DNA from: Amphiura filiformis
Taxonomy: Eukaryota > Echinodermata > Ophiuroidea > Amphilepidida > Amphiuridae
DNA: 64,000 nucleotides
Assembly: GCF_039555335.1 (NCBI RefSeq)
Contig: NC_092629.1
Span: 5,751,432 to 5,815,431, forward strand
Direction: 5' to 3'
Shown here piece by piece: positions 38,301 through 42,894 of this stretch; within the stretch, counting starts at the first letter, position 1, and each line of letters opens with the position of its first letter. The notes beneath the pieces are model-generated. The model worked only from the letters and a program-made list of their open reading frames with translations, did no database searches and was not told the origin of the DNA. The translations under genes were made by a program, and so were the position numbers.

Positions 38301-40456
38301 ATGGCATAGTCTAACTGTATAGCAACAGTCATTTTATAGAATTTAGTCTTGATATTACAAAAAATAGGTTGTTTTGTCAAAGCTAAATCGCAGGTGTATG
38401 TTCTTACAACTTTCAAGGTATCCATACTTCAAACTCCCAAAACGCAAGTCATAACAGGGGCTAAGTTCTCTATATAGGCTTAGAAACTGGGGTCCTGGCG
38501 TAGCCCCTAATAATACAAAATATCATTTTATGAAACAGGTGAACAGACTAGTCAACGATAAATACTCCGAAATAGTTTTTGTTAAAATAAACATACAAAA
38601 AGTTTCTGTACTGCACCGGCTCCCGCATACCCACTCTCGGCACTTCACGCTAAGTAAGTAGTCCATTGAAACGCGTCTCTTGGGAAATGCCCAGAAGGAA
38701 CCCCAATGCCATGTTGTCTCAAAACCTAACAAAGCGCACATAAGGCTATTAATACACTATGAGGCCTATTTCATTAAATTGGCTGTAAATAAAGTCAATA
38801 AGAACATCAATAAAAAAACAGTGATACTAACAATAACTATACTAAACTTATTTAGAACTTTGGTTTTACAAAATATGTGCTGATTATTACTGTTGTTTAA
38901 ATGCTATGAATTGAGACCATACATCAAGATATGTACTGGCAATAATAACCATGCGATGACCGTGACGGGTTTCGATTTTTGTAGGGGAAATATATTGGAA
39001 TAATGTCCTATCGTGGTTAGATCTGAGGCACGTAGTACAAACCTATTGTTTTTTATGTCAACAATAACCTACGTGCAGTCATGCAATACAATAATCGATT
39101 TATCGATCGATTTATATTGATTAATTGATTGCTTTATTGATTTATATATCGATTATTAATTTATCAAACGATTCTTATTTAGGGAGGACAGTTTTTATGG
39201 TCTACTTAGCTCAGCAATGCTTTGCTGTCTTCGATAATGGTTCATGTACGCTTGAGCGTTCGATAGGAACAAGCGAACAGTATACGAGTTTGCTGATATC
39301 TATCGGAGCGCTCAGCAGAGCAGCAGGATTATAAACACGGTCGATGGTAAAACCATAATCAATTTCCTTTGTGTTCAGTAAGTACATAACGACCCACTCA
39401 TCACCTTCTCAAGTGGTCATTAAAGAAGCATGTCTGGGGTCGTGTCTCCGGTCAATAGAAAGTCAATAATGTGTGTAAGTTTATGTTTACACAAAGTGGT
39501 GTAATTGGGTTTCAAGTGGTTGTTAATTCAAGCATGGTCGTAAAATTGATTCAATCGATATTTTGGTCAAAGCGTGGTATCGGAGCATAGTGTACAATTG
39601 AGCGGAGTCTGACAGAGTTTGCTACAGGCTTTTATGGGTTTGGGCTTCGATAAAAGCCAGGTACCTCTCCGATACAATGCGCTATCGAAGACAGCAGAGC
39701 ATTGCTGAGCTAAGTAGACCATAAAAACTGTCCTCCCTTATCGATCGTTTATTGATTTTCCGATTTATCGATGGATTCTTTGTTGATTGATTGGAAGTGA
39801 CCTTTGAGCTCATGACCCGTGACCCGCAAGCAAACGCTAAAACATACGGGGGCAATATGTTCCTATATCATATCTCGATCTAGAGATTATTATTAGAATG
39901 ATCTTTCTTTTATCCAACGACAGGCCTATCGGGTGGCGCCATTGCTGGTATTGTTGTTGGTGCCATTGTCGGGTTGGTCACTCTCGGTATCATCTCATGT
40001 GTCATCTTTATGCTTCTACGACCTAGACCAAGCTTCCAACCTCCCCCTGTTGGTCTCCAACCTGGTCTGCCTGCAAATGGTTTTGGCAATAACTTTATGT
40101 TAACAGACGGTACAACGGTGGGTGAAATAATATTTCCTCAATTTATTATCTATTTCACTGTAGGCAATGTAGCTCGCTACCTAGAGCCAAGGCTCATTAT
40201 CACACGTATGCCTATTAAACAATCAATATTACCAGTCTATAGTGTGTAACGGCTTGAATCCGTCATTTAAGCAGGTGCATAGCCAGTTTACTTGGGTTGG
40301 GGGGGGGGACCCCCTGAATTAATTTGCACGCCACTATGATGCACTCTAGCCATTAATGTTGGTGTACATGAAATCTTGAAAACGATTTTTATCATTATTT
40401 TCTTTCAGAGCCAATACCTCAACCAGCCCTCTGCGTTCCCGACTAATATCTTCTAA
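5966..40456 (+). CDS. Gene 1 (overall): Calx-beta/EGF single-pass membrane protein, 3' portion
   Basis: Gene-level entry; exons are listed separately. Visible order: second half of one Calx-beta domain, six further two-exon Calx-beta domains, an EGF module, a second incomplete EGF module, a transmembrane segment and a cytoplasmic tail ending at a stop codon. All Calx-beta exon boundaries are phase 1, and every neighbouring pair joins in frame except at the frameshifted exon 7332-7456 and across the gap 30698-39923, where at least one exon is missing from my reading. No start codon or signal peptide is visible, so the 5' end lies upstream of the window or is hidden in 1-5965. Calx-beta domains are known from Na/Ca exchangers, integrin beta-4, FREM/ECM3 and ADGRV1; the EGF plus one-TM ending does not match any of these, so I give no symbol. 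The role is inferred to be a surface adhesion or receptor protein. Confidence 0.75.
6227..7331 (+). other. Gene 1 intron, nothing further recognised
   Basis: AT-rich sequence between GTAAGC at 6227 and the acceptor TTTATAG at 7325-7331. No mobile-element ends, exon or RNA gene recognised. Confidence 0.6.
7332..7456 (+). pseudogene. Gene 1 exon: Calx-beta N-terminal half, frame broken
   Basis: Matches the first-half exons at 17937, 19826 and 23541. It starts with (V/M)[20 protein letters not shown] and ends at a good donor (ATATAG|GTAAG). Its length is 125 nt, whereas all other exons of this class are multiples of three. Reading in phase hits TAG after 'GTPTP'. Shifting by one base at about 7393-7396 restores '[17 protein letters not shown]' up to the donor. 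Either one base is missing (sequencing error or real indel) or this exon is dead. Because its phases are 1-1, skipping it would leave the transcript in frame only together with tolerance for a half domain. Confidence 0.7.
7470..8095 (+). mobile_element. tRNA-like SINE, tandem pair with period ~304 bp, ending in (ATT)n
   Basis: Two head-to-tail copies: 'gctcgacg(a/g)cgaaactgat' starts at 7474 and 7778. Each contains a tRNA-like segment (7678-7750 and 7983-8050) with an A box (TGGCCAAGTGG) and a B box (GGGT[TC]CAATTCC). In the second copy the anticodon stem CTGGT/ACCAG and loop CTCGTAA would give anticodon CGT (Thr-like). The first copy's stem is broken. The pair ends in an (ATT)n tract at 8061-8094. 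It lies in the intron 45 bp upstream of exon 8140 and is not a functional tRNA gene. Confidence 0.65.
8140..8382 (+). CDS. Gene 1 exon: Calx-beta domain, C-terminal half
   Basis: 243 nt, acceptor TTTTGGATAG, donor CCAG|GTAAGT, phase 1-1. It encodes '[20 protein letters not shown]', then the Calx-beta core '[19 protein letters not shown]' and the end strand '[17 protein letters not shown]'. The acidic VDD and the E of NEGVE fit the family pattern; the terminal DDD motif is replaced by IIDA. Four Cys are present. The partner first half is the frameshifted exon 7332-7456. Most of this exon is copied again at 9931. Confidence 0.8.
8190..9930 (+). repeat. 1.75-kb tandem duplication, first copy
   Basis: From within exon 8140-8382 ('gaaactccagttgattttac', 8190) to 'aaatagcttga' at 9930. 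The second copy follows immediately. Identity looks near-perfect by eye apart from a local replacement near 8690-8710 (copy 2 has different sequence and about 14 extra bases). It includes a LINE-tail-like piece ('caatgcgctatataaatgct', about 9276) and the left arm of the large inverted repeat. Confidence 0.9.
9931..10123 (+). pseudogene. Truncated copy of Calx-beta exon 8140-8382
   Basis: Carries the exon from '[20 protein letters not shown]' to the intact donor CCAG|GTAAGT. It lacks the first 50 nt of the exon and any acceptor: the sequence just upstream is the end of duplication copy 1. It therefore cannot be spliced as its parent is, and is best read as a dead exon fragment unless a cryptic acceptor upstream is used. 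Confidence 0.8.
9931..11686 (+). repeat. 1.75-kb tandem duplication, second copy
   Basis: Begins at 'gaaactccagttgattttac' (9931) directly abutting copy 1 and ends at 'aaatagcttgag' (11686), where unique sequence 'tcctgttggttaat' resumes. The left junction has no insertion-element signature. The near identity suggests a recent unequal exchange or replication slippage, or else an assembly duplication. Confidence 0.9.
12131..12690. other. Spacer at the centre of the large inverted repeat
   Basis: AT-rich sequence between the arms; no ORF, exon or RNA gene recognised. Confidence 0.5.
13553..15486 (+). mobile_element. CR1/L2-like LINE, internally deleted, with (ATT)n tail
   Basis: Comparison with the opposite arm of the inverted repeat shows foreign DNA between 'catttgcatttg' (ends 13552) and 'attctaaataattag' (15487). 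It contains a 5' leader, one ORF (13849-15183) and a 3' region. The 3' region ends 'gcgctctataaatgcc' plus an (ATT)n tract (15460-15486), the usual tail of invertebrate CR1/L2-group LINEs. No endonuclease domain is present. Orientation is plus, the same as gene 1, within the long intron between exons 8382 and 17937. Confidence 0.85.
13849..15183 (+). CDS. LINE reverse transcriptase ORF (endonuclease missing)
   Basis: 444 aa, uninterrupted. From about residue 67 it is non-LTR reverse transcriptase: '[20 protein letters not shown]' (palm motif A), '[17 protein letters not shown]' (motif B), '[11 protein letters not shown]' (catalytic YADD, motif C). The C-terminal region has '[20 protein letters not shown]' and '[19 protein letters not shown]', the standard end of CR1/L2-like ORF2. 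The first 60 or so residues are basic ([11 protein letters not shown]) and resemble an ORF start, not the usual endonuclease/RT fingers. An in-frame internal deletion therefore probably joined the ORF start to motif A. Usual ORF2 length is about 900-1000 aa. It cannot self-mobilise without the endonuclease but the RT core looks intact. Confidence 0.85.
   Translation: MRPFCFNTHVSSSPLKTVTNNAITIIRPKIRGYRGGRHKKKSIKTCVKTRKSKCNARRAPKPNFSNLVLLDFSSAFDTIDHAILHRRLSLRYGITGKALEWFKSYLTERTQSVVIGDSPSNRANLKWGVPQGSVAGPMLFSLYSAPLQDVITSHGVGTIVYADDTQLFLTFDPKDRDEALHRIEKCIEDVKRWAVENKLVLNDAKTELVHFTSRFSTSYLPPPRITIGDSEIVASSSARNLGVKVDHNLSMSDHISSVCQSAHAALRRIGQIRPFLNSATCARLVHALVTSRLDSCNSILFGLPLHEINRLQRVQNTAARLVARISRHEHITPVLKTLHWLPIHERTIYKLLLLTYKAVHGMSPVYIVENILLYKPSYNTRSSSKLLLDYTRKSSTKYYGDRAFATAAPTLWNNLPFTVRSSPTVTVFKTRLKTHLFSVKYLQV
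16401..17936 (+). other. Gene 1 intron, no further gene
   Basis: Near 16464-16510 a short direct copy of the inverted-repeat sequence ('gagttaatccgattattac') recurs. The remainder up to the acceptor TTTTATAG (17929-17936) is AT-rich, and its last ~480 bp resemble the introns before exons 19826 and 23541, marking the start of the triplicated unit. Nothing else recognised. Confidence 0.55.
17937..18047 (+). CDS. Gene 1 exon: Calx-beta N-terminal half (triplicated unit 1)
   Basis: 111 nt, acceptor TTTTATAG, donor CCGTAG|GTGAGC, phase 1-1. It encodes (V)[18 protein letters not shown] and '[16 protein letters not shown]'. '[11 protein letters not shown]' corresponds to the E-x-G-x-x-x-V strand that opens a Calx-beta domain. 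The neighbouring intron is only 191 bp, so this and the next exon form one domain. It differs from units 2 and 3 at a few residues (L for V, G for D). Confidence 0.82.
18239..18502 (+). CDS. Gene 1 exon: Calx-beta C-terminal half (triplicated unit 1)
   Basis: 264 nt, acceptor TTTCGACAG, donor ACCG|GTATGT, phase 1-1. It encodes '[20 protein letters not shown]', '[20 protein letters not shown]' and 'ALEISIAPD', closing with '[16 protein letters not shown]'. The pattern (SxxDY, xxTFxxxxxxxxxxxxxxxDxxxExxExxxxxL) is Calx-beta. The canonical acidic end (DDD) is replaced by CLDQPAA, so calcium binding may be weakened. Three Cys sit at the strand ends (LTCET, SLCTP, LLCLD), suggesting disulfides in the ectodomain. 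Confidence 0.85.
18503..19825 (+). other. Gene 1 intron within the triplicated region
   Basis: Contains the unit-1 3' flank ('catgagtgaaatattttgtt', 18620) that recurs after unit 2 at 20837. It also holds the 5' flank 'tagagaagcagggaattttt' (19159), which recurs before unit 3 at 23048. No other gene or element recognised. Confidence 0.6.
19826..19936 (+). CDS. Gene 1 exon: Calx-beta N-terminal half (triplicated unit 2)
   Basis: 111 nt, acceptor TGTTATAG, donor TGTAG|GTGAGC, phase 1-1. It encodes (V)[18 protein letters not shown] and '[17 protein letters not shown]'. It is nearly identical to unit 3 (23541-23651), differing by A/T in 'ITADP/ITTDP'. Confidence 0.82.
20269..20523 (+). CDS. Gene 1 exon: Calx-beta C-terminal half (triplicated unit 2)
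   Basis: 255 nt, acceptor TTTCGACAG, donor ACCG|GTATGT, phase 1-1. Same layout as 18239-18502 but nine bases shorter (lacks 'GVPT' region residues before YSLCTP): '[19 protein letters not shown]', '[19 protein letters not shown]'. Cys positions are kept. Identical splice-site sequences to unit 1 show it is a copy, not an independent domain. Confidence 0.85.
20524..21429 (+). other. Gene 1 intron upstream of the Penelope-like insertion
   Basis: First 380 bp continue the duplicated unit (shared with 18503-18710); the rest is unique AT-rich DNA up to the Penelope-like element. No exon recognised. Confidence 0.5.
21432..21472 (-). ncRNA. Hammerhead-ribozyme-like motif at the end of PLE1 (degenerate core)
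   Basis: Minus strand: stem I CAAT/ATTG, a core-like TTGAGAAA, stem II GTACTAC-GAT-GTAGTAC (7 perfect pairs), then GAAAC-GTC. This is the order of a type I hammerhead with a minimal helix III (A-CG-U, then C before the cleavage site). The canonical CTGATGA core is changed at about three positions, so self-cleavage is unlikely. Hammerheads are known in the terminal repeats of Penelope-like elements, which fits the location. Confidence 0.5.
21465..21899 (-). pseudogene. PLE1 GIY-YIG endonuclease fragment
   Basis: 144-aa frame. It has '[18 protein letters not shown]' (GIY-YIG core, here YEI...YVG), then 'RLKEHK' with the conserved Arg and His, and a downstream '[11 protein letters not shown]' and 'REAILIRK'-type region typical of PLE C-termini. 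It is separated by a frameshift from the upstream coding piece at 22216-21875, so it is not expressed as a whole protein. Confidence 0.8.
22461..23540 (+). other. Gene 1 intron between Penelope-like element and unit 3
   Basis: From about 22860 it matches the pre-unit-2 intron (for example 'ggacgttacagt(t/g)tgaaagt', 22918 versus 19077). This confirms the unit boundary. No gene recognised. Confidence 0.55.
23541..23651 (+). CDS. Gene 1 exon: Calx-beta N-terminal half (triplicated unit 3)
   Basis: 111 nt, acceptor TGTTATAG, donor TGTAG|GTGAGC, phase 1-1. It encodes (V)[18 protein letters not shown] and '[16 protein letters not shown]'. Almost the same as unit 2, including about 80 bp of the intron before it. 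Confidence 0.82.
23955..24203 (+). CDS. Gene 1 exon: Calx-beta C-terminal half (triplicated unit 3)
   Basis: 249 nt, acceptor GTTTCGATAG, donor ACCG|GTAAGT, phase 1-1. It encodes '[20 protein letters not shown]', '[20 protein letters not shown]', '[20 protein letters not shown]'. It is the most diverged of the three units at protein level (VTCETDD, SPCTPS). Its donor lies a few bases further because of an extra 'ccggta' repeat. Confidence 0.84.
25085..25355 (-). mobile_element. tRNA-derived SINE next to a splice acceptor
   Basis: Minus strand from about 25335: a tRNA-like head with an A box (TGGCCGAGTGG) and a B box (GAGTTCGAACC), anticodon loop CTCATAA (CAT). It is followed by 'gtgtccttgggcaaggcact', a motif common in SINE bodies. 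The head ends within about 35 bp of the acceptor of exon 25372. The remaining pyrimidine tract (25338-25369) lies between SINE and exon. Confidence 0.65.
25372..25488 (+). CDS. Gene 1 exon: Calx-beta N-terminal half (domain 6)
   Basis: 117 nt, acceptor with long pyrimidine tract CTCCCTCTAG, donor ATAA|GTAAGT, phase 1-1. It encodes (G)[19 protein letters not shown] and '[17 protein letters not shown]'. '[12 protein letters not shown]' matches the V-x-R-x-G strand pair of the Calx-beta N-terminal half. One Cys at the same place as PCVSF in the other units. Confidence 0.75.
26274..26322 (+). repeat. (GTT)n microsatellite
   Basis: About 13 uninterrupted TTG/GTT triplets in the intron between exons 25372 and 28697. 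The Cys/Leu-rich frames through it are artefacts. Confidence 0.9.
27671..28010. mobile_element. MITE with AAAACGTTTT-type internal repeats, copy 1
   Basis: Ends 'tcccagcaaacacaaaaat' (27671) and inverted 'ttttcgtttgtgttgttggg' (27990-28009); inside are many 'aaaacgtt'/'aacatttt' motifs. A related copy is at 45315-45570. Non-coding. Confidence 0.65.
28697..28930 (+). CDS. Gene 1 exon: Calx-beta C-terminal half (domain 6)
   Basis: 234 nt, acceptor TTTGTTACAG, donor TTCCC|GTGAGT, phase 1-1. It encodes '[20 protein letters not shown]', '[20 protein letters not shown]', '[17 protein letters not shown]', ending '[13 protein letters not shown]'. The D-x-x-x-E-x-x-E/F pattern is Calx-beta. The terminal acidic motif is replaced by YDSSSS. 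The 3.2-kb intron before it is the longest inside a domain in this gene. Confidence 0.82.
29354..29461 (+). CDS. Gene 1 exon: Calx-beta N-terminal half (domain 7)
   Basis: 108 nt, acceptor TTTATAG, donor GTTG|GTATGT, phase 1-1. It encodes (Q)[19 protein letters not shown] and '[16 protein letters not shown]'; '[16 protein letters not shown]' is the E-x-x-x-x-V-x-R-x-G strand pair. Two Cys. Confidence 0.78.
29660..29884 (+). CDS. Gene 1 exon: Calx-beta C-terminal half (domain 7)
   Basis: 225 nt, acceptor TTTCACCAG, donor GACG|GTAAGT, phase 1-1. It encodes '[18 protein letters not shown]', '[20 protein letters not shown]' and '[12 protein letters not shown]'. This is the most canonical Calx-beta half in the gene, with both the [10 protein letters not shown] calcium-site loop and the closing IKDDD. 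Confidence 0.88.
30050..30275 (+). mobile_element. LINE 3'-end fragment (CR1/L2-like)
   Basis: A conceptual translation reads about '[20 protein letters not shown]' then 'KLPTCHA', matching the 'FSVAGPRLWNxLP' C-terminal motif of CR1/L2-type ORF2. A LINE-tail-like 'aaagcgctgttatttatatg' follows at about 30254. Only the last ~45 codons survive, with a stop; no functional ORF. Confidence 0.55.
30327..30422 (+). CDS. Gene 1 exon: EGF module 1
   Basis: 96 nt, acceptor TTTTTGTCAG, donor AACAG|GTAGGT, phase 1-1. It encodes (V)[18 protein letters not shown] then '[13 protein letters not shown]': six Cys with EGF spacing (C-x3-C-x5-C-x5-C-x-C-x8-C) and the GxxC ending. No Asp/Glu calcium-binding EGF consensus before Cys1. 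One exon equals one complete module. Confidence 0.88.
30625..30697 (+). CDS. Gene 1 exon: EGF module 2, first part
   Basis: 73 nt, acceptor TTTATTTATAG, donor CCA|GTAAGT. It opens in phase 1 but closes in phase 2, the only asymmetric exon seen. It encodes (V)[18 protein letters not shown] and 'NGYEC', the first four Cys of an EGF module. The remaining two Cys must come from a following exon starting in phase 2, which I could not find in 30698-39923. Confidence 0.75.
31120..31162 (-). ncRNA. Hammerhead-like motif (degenerate)
   Basis: Minus strand: AGTG, CTGAAGAA (core-like), stem II GTGATCTC-GGAT-GAGACAC, then AAAA in place of GAAA, and CACT closing stem I after one extra base. The arrangement copies the motif at 32027-32067 but with core changes. 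Probably a dead Penelope-like terminal-repeat hammerhead. Confidence 0.35.
31211..31806. mobile_element. MITE with ~90-bp terminal inverted repeats
   Basis: Left end 'taattgaagacctgagcgca' (about 31218) and right end 'tgcgctcaggtcttcaatta' (about 31784) are inverted copies. The arms extend inward through 'cttggcccctcaacatgtat'. The centre contains a second small palindrome ('cagtcgtcaaccgtctggat...gacgactgag'). Non-coding; it appears inserted within Penelope-like debris. Confidence 0.75.
32027..32067 (-). ncRNA. Candidate hammerhead ribozyme (type I, minimal helix III)
   Basis: Minus strand: stem I 5' strand TCTC, exact core CTGATGA plus an extra A, stem II GACATGT-GTT-ACATGTC (7 perfect pairs), exact GAAA, one-pair helix III (A-TA-T) with T at the cleavage position, then GAGG closing stem I (three Watson-Crick pairs and a wobble). 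All conserved core elements of a hammerhead are in order. Such minimal type I hammerheads are known from Penelope-like elements. The adjacent sequence (32070-32300) looks like a PLE 3' region but has no readable domain. Confidence 0.55.
32835..33060. repeat. Inverted repeat, arms ~95 bp
   Basis: 'attttgacaacttgttattt' (32841) is mirrored by 'aaataacaagttgtcaaaat' (33034), and 'aggtttccgaattttac' (32911) by 'gcaaaattcggaaacct' (32965); centre about 32945. MITE-like, non-coding, in the long gene 1 intron. Confidence 0.7.
33649..34139. mobile_element. MITE with TTA target-site duplication (TIR GGGGGCTGGCATTTTC)
   Basis: TIRs 'gggggctggcattttcttcg' and 'cgaagaaaatgccagccccc' bound 491 bp and are flanked by TTA on both sides (33646-33648, 34140-34142). 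The inside holds GC-rich 'gcgcgctgcgcgcgc' and 'cgctccgcgcg' tracts and several G-run/T-run blocks. A TTA (TWA) duplication is typical of PIF/Harbinger-derived MITEs. Confidence 0.8.
34577..34590 (+). repeat. Poly-G tract
   Basis: A run of 12 or more G at 34577-34589. Likely length-variable and error-prone. Confidence 0.85.
35532..35813 (-). pseudogene. PHD-finger fragment of a LINE ORF
   Basis: 93-aa frame: '[20 protein letters not shown]', '[18 protein letters not shown]' and 'DDDEFMHEI'. The Cys/His spacing is that of a PHD zinc finger. The trailing 'PFNHIxDDDEF' is typical of the PHD region at the start of CR1/L2-type LINE proteins in marine invertebrates. No LINE catalytic domain is nearby, so this is a fragment. 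Alternative: a host PHD exon, less likely because no splice sites fit. Confidence 0.55.
36303..37190 (+). mobile_element. Mariner-like non-autonomous element, copy 1 (TA duplication)
   Basis: TIRs 'cagggtgagtcaaaaaaact' and 'gcactttttttgactcaccctg' (inverted) bound 888 bp, flanked by TA on both sides (36301-36302, 37191-37192). A second copy in the same orientation lies at 54484-55397. TA duplication and CAGGGTG ends are typical of Tc1/mariner-type elements. No transposase is readable inside. Confidence 0.85.
37233..37436 (-). CDS. Orphan candidate exon of unknown protein
   Basis: Minus-strand 204-nt segment, stop-free, between AG (CATACCTGTAG) and a strong donor CCAG|GTATGA, phase 1 at both ends. 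It encodes '[20 protein letters not shown]', '[20 protein letters not shown]' and '[17 protein letters not shown]', a composition that looks like real protein. I do not recognise a family. It lies antisense in the long gene 1 intron, 40 bp from a mariner-like element. It could be an exon of an unseen nested gene, a piece of a transposon protein or chance. Confidence 0.35.
37560..37740. repeat. Short inverted repeat, possible small MITE
   Basis: 'ccgtagtccacttgcccat' (37579) is matched inverted by 'cccaagtggactactgac' (37719). Non-coding. Confidence 0.4.
37741..39178 (+). other. Long gene 1 intron, no feature recognised
   Basis: AT-rich with many short frames; no splice-bounded exon of EGF or Calx-beta type, RNA gene or mobile-element end was identified by eye. 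Confidence 0.45.
39182..39737. mobile_element. MITE with TTA target-site duplication (TIR GGGAGGACAG)
   Basis: TIRs 'gggaggacagtttttatggt' and 'accataaaaactgtcctccc' bound 556 bp flanked by TTA (39179-39181, 39738-39740). The inverted arms extend about 60 bp (through 'gctcagcaatgc'). PIF/Harbinger-like by its 3-bp TTA duplication. It is inserted about 190 bp before the transmembrane exon of gene 1. Confidence 0.8.
39924..40117 (+). CDS. Gene 1 exon: transmembrane segment and start of cytoplasmic tail
   Basis: 194 nt, acceptor CCAACGACAG, donor ACG|GTGGGT; opens in phase 1, closes in phase 0. It encodes a Gly/Ala-rich helix '[20 protein letters not shown]' continuing '[10 protein letters not shown]', about 27 hydrophobic residues with small-xxx-small spacing that favours helix packing. 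The basic stop-transfer 'RPRPSF' follows, then proline-rich '[16 protein letters not shown]'. This makes the protein type I single-pass, with Calx-beta/EGF outside. The proline-rich tail could bind SH3 or EVH1 domains (inference). Confidence 0.8.
40409..40456 (+). CDS. Gene 1 terminal exon (C-terminus)
   Basis: Acceptor TTTTCTTTCAG at 40398-40408. In phase 0 after the previous exon it reads '[15 protein letters not shown]' and a TAA stop (40454-40456). The short coding part means most of this exon is 3' UTR. An inverted-repeat element begins about 50 bp after the stop, so it may lie in the UTR. Less certain than the TM exon because only 15 codons are available. Confidence 0.65.
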   Translation, partial: SQYLNQPSAFPTNIF

Positions 40457-40504
40457 GACTAATACCATCCGATGTGTGAGTTGTATACAACTGTCTCAAT
40501 AATC

Positions 40505-40862
40505 GGTCTATTCCAGCTAAAATCCATACACCCCTATGGAAGACACGACCTTAATCATAATAATTACCATGTCAATTTCGTTTTTAGCCTGAAAAACACG
40601 TGTTTTGGCCAAAAAAGGTAAAATACCAATTTTTTTGCGCATTTCGCGCGCACTGGACCATCAAATACCACCATTCACAAAACACTGCCCCTTCTCCCTA
40701 AGTTTTAATGCTTCGGCCGCCACTGTCCGCAATCTCCCACACAGGGGGTGTAGATTTCAAAGTGTGTCATCCATTCTGGTAGCAACATTTGAAATCCACA
40801 TTCCTTGTATATACAATTAATGTCATGACTTTCATGGGGTGTATGGATTTTATGGAATAGCT
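40505..40862. mobile_element. MITE (TIR CTATTCCANNTAAAATCCA), copy 1
   Basis: 'ctattccagctaaaatccat' (40508) and 'atggattttatggaatag' (40843-40860) are inverted ends, extended by 'acacccctatggaa'/'ttcatggggtgt'. Shares its end core with 51828-52095. Lies directly downstream of the gene 1 stop codon. Confidence 0.75.
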
Positions 40863-41024
40863 CATTGTCACCATTGCTTTATTATTAAGCACTGAAGGAT
40901 GTCCCAGAAAAAACCCCGTGTAAATAAAGATGAACGTGAGTCGAGAAGCAGACATCAGAATCAAACAATTTAAAATGTAGCGCATAGCCAATTTTATTGT
41001 GCATCACATATGAAAACTTTATTT

Positions 41025-41800
41025 GATTCGGTTGACTGGTTGCGAAGAAATTAATGATTACATAATGCGCGCATCAATGCAGTTCATTCCAAGTTTGATC
41101 AACATGCGCTTTCATACTCACTCATCACCGCTTTCTAAAGTTTGTGTATCTCATTAAATTCAGTCCAAATTATCCATTTTATAATCCGATGGTGTTAGGT
41201 TATTCATGCTTTCACTGAAAATGAATAACAGTTTGTCCAAGAAAACTTTGATTGCTGCAATTTGAAGCTTTCCAACTTTTTTAGGTTGTGCAAATATGTT
41301 ATATTTTAACTTTCCATAGAACAAGAGCCAAGAATGACAATGATCAAATGCTTACAGCTTTACGTGTGATGTTTGATACCATGCACCATTAATGTTGAAG
41401 TTTTGAAAGATTTAAATTTTGCATTTCTTGGAAATATTTCAAAAACATGAATGTATATGAGAAATACTTTTAAGCCAGCTGGAATTCTTTATGCAATAAT
41501 TCTTTATGCAACAGTTATATCAACATTAACGAAAAATGATATTTACAAGTACCGAGCATTATCTTACAGGCAAGCTTTCATTTTCAATACCGTGCAGGTT
41601 TTCCAATTTGAACAAAGGCTACAGATTGTTTAAAAAGAACGAAAAGGATTTCACAGAACAAAATATGAAGCCCATTGACAGTTAACCACTAGTGTTGAAT
41701 AATATGTCTTTCAAACTTTGATTGAAGTGAATTGACGCATGCGTTATGTAATCGCTCATTTCTGCGCAATCAGTCAACCGATTCCAGTACAATTCGTCGG
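41025..41800. mobile_element. Inverted-repeat element (~0.77 kb)
   Basis: 'tcggttgactggttgcg' (about 41030) and 'cgcaatcagtcaaccga' (about 41766) are inverted. So are 'tgattacataatgcgcgcat' (41056) and 'gcatgcgttatgtaatcgc' (41738). Non-coding MITE-like element. Confidence 0.65.
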
Positions 41801-42092
41801 TTGCAACACATAGTGGTGTTCGTGAAGTACAAAATACGTCTCCGAGCAAAACCTTTTTGAACGATATGCTACTAGTAACGGAGTCGATACTCCTCCACTG
41901 TTATCTCTCAGTGGTTCGATTCCATTTGAAATTGAAGTTTAAAGTTCAACCTATTATACTGTATCTTTAATAGTTAACCAGGAATAACTATTATAGGATA
42001 ATAGCTAGCTCTAAACCCATACGCCACTATCTGAAACGGAAAATTTGGAAAATCACTCTACGCCACTATGTGTTGCGACCGACAAATTATTG
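41790..42092. repeat. Inverted repeat pair around ~300 bp
   Basis: 'attcgtcggttgcaacacat' (41792) is mirrored by 'atgtgttgcgaccgacaaat' (42067), bounding about 300 bp of otherwise unrecognised DNA; probably another small non-autonomous element. Confidence 0.6.
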
Positions 42093-42894
42093 GCATATAA
42101 GGTGCAGAATAAGACGGGCTGCACGCTGATATTTAGATTTTTGGATTCTGATGACTACTTCTCGACTTACGTCCAAATTTATTTGCTCGGTAATATTTTC
42201 TGAGACACCCTGTAGTATGACCAATCCACATCGGTAGTTGTCAACAATTTCGCCAGTTATTTTAATCAATAAAAGTGAAAAAGGTGGAAAGGAACCGCCT
42301 GGAATCAACTCTCCAATGCGCATCACGTCTTTAGTATGTTTATGTTAAACAAGCCAGGTATTACAGTTATGGGTTTATTTTCTTATATTTCTTAATAATA
42401 TCTTTACAACATAATTGATGTTATCCTTTGAACTTTCTTTTTCAAAATTGTTATATTTAACATTAATGTTTAAGTGGAAGTTAAATAAAGCGATTTGGTC
42501 ATAAGTCGTTAGTTAAAAAGGGTCTGGAAATATCAAAGAAATAACGAGTGTAAAATGCCTCATTTCTTCAACATAATGTTTAAGATTGTATTCTTTTTTT
42601 CAACTATAATCTTACCCAAAACTTTTTATGTACTTCTTAATTTACCATTTCGTAAGACTGAACATTAGCATATTCTAACTATTCTAACTAACCCTTGGTA
42701 TTTTTGAAATCGTCATTTTTGTTTTAAAATGATACATGATTCGATTAGTTTTGAAAAGAATTTACTTGTTTGAAGACCTCATTGCCGGTTAAATTTTTTG
42801 TAGGCTTAAAGCGGCTGTACAATGTATTTTGAAAACACCAAATGTGTGTTAGAACTTTCTGAGTTTGATAGTCTGATACAGATTATGAACGACA

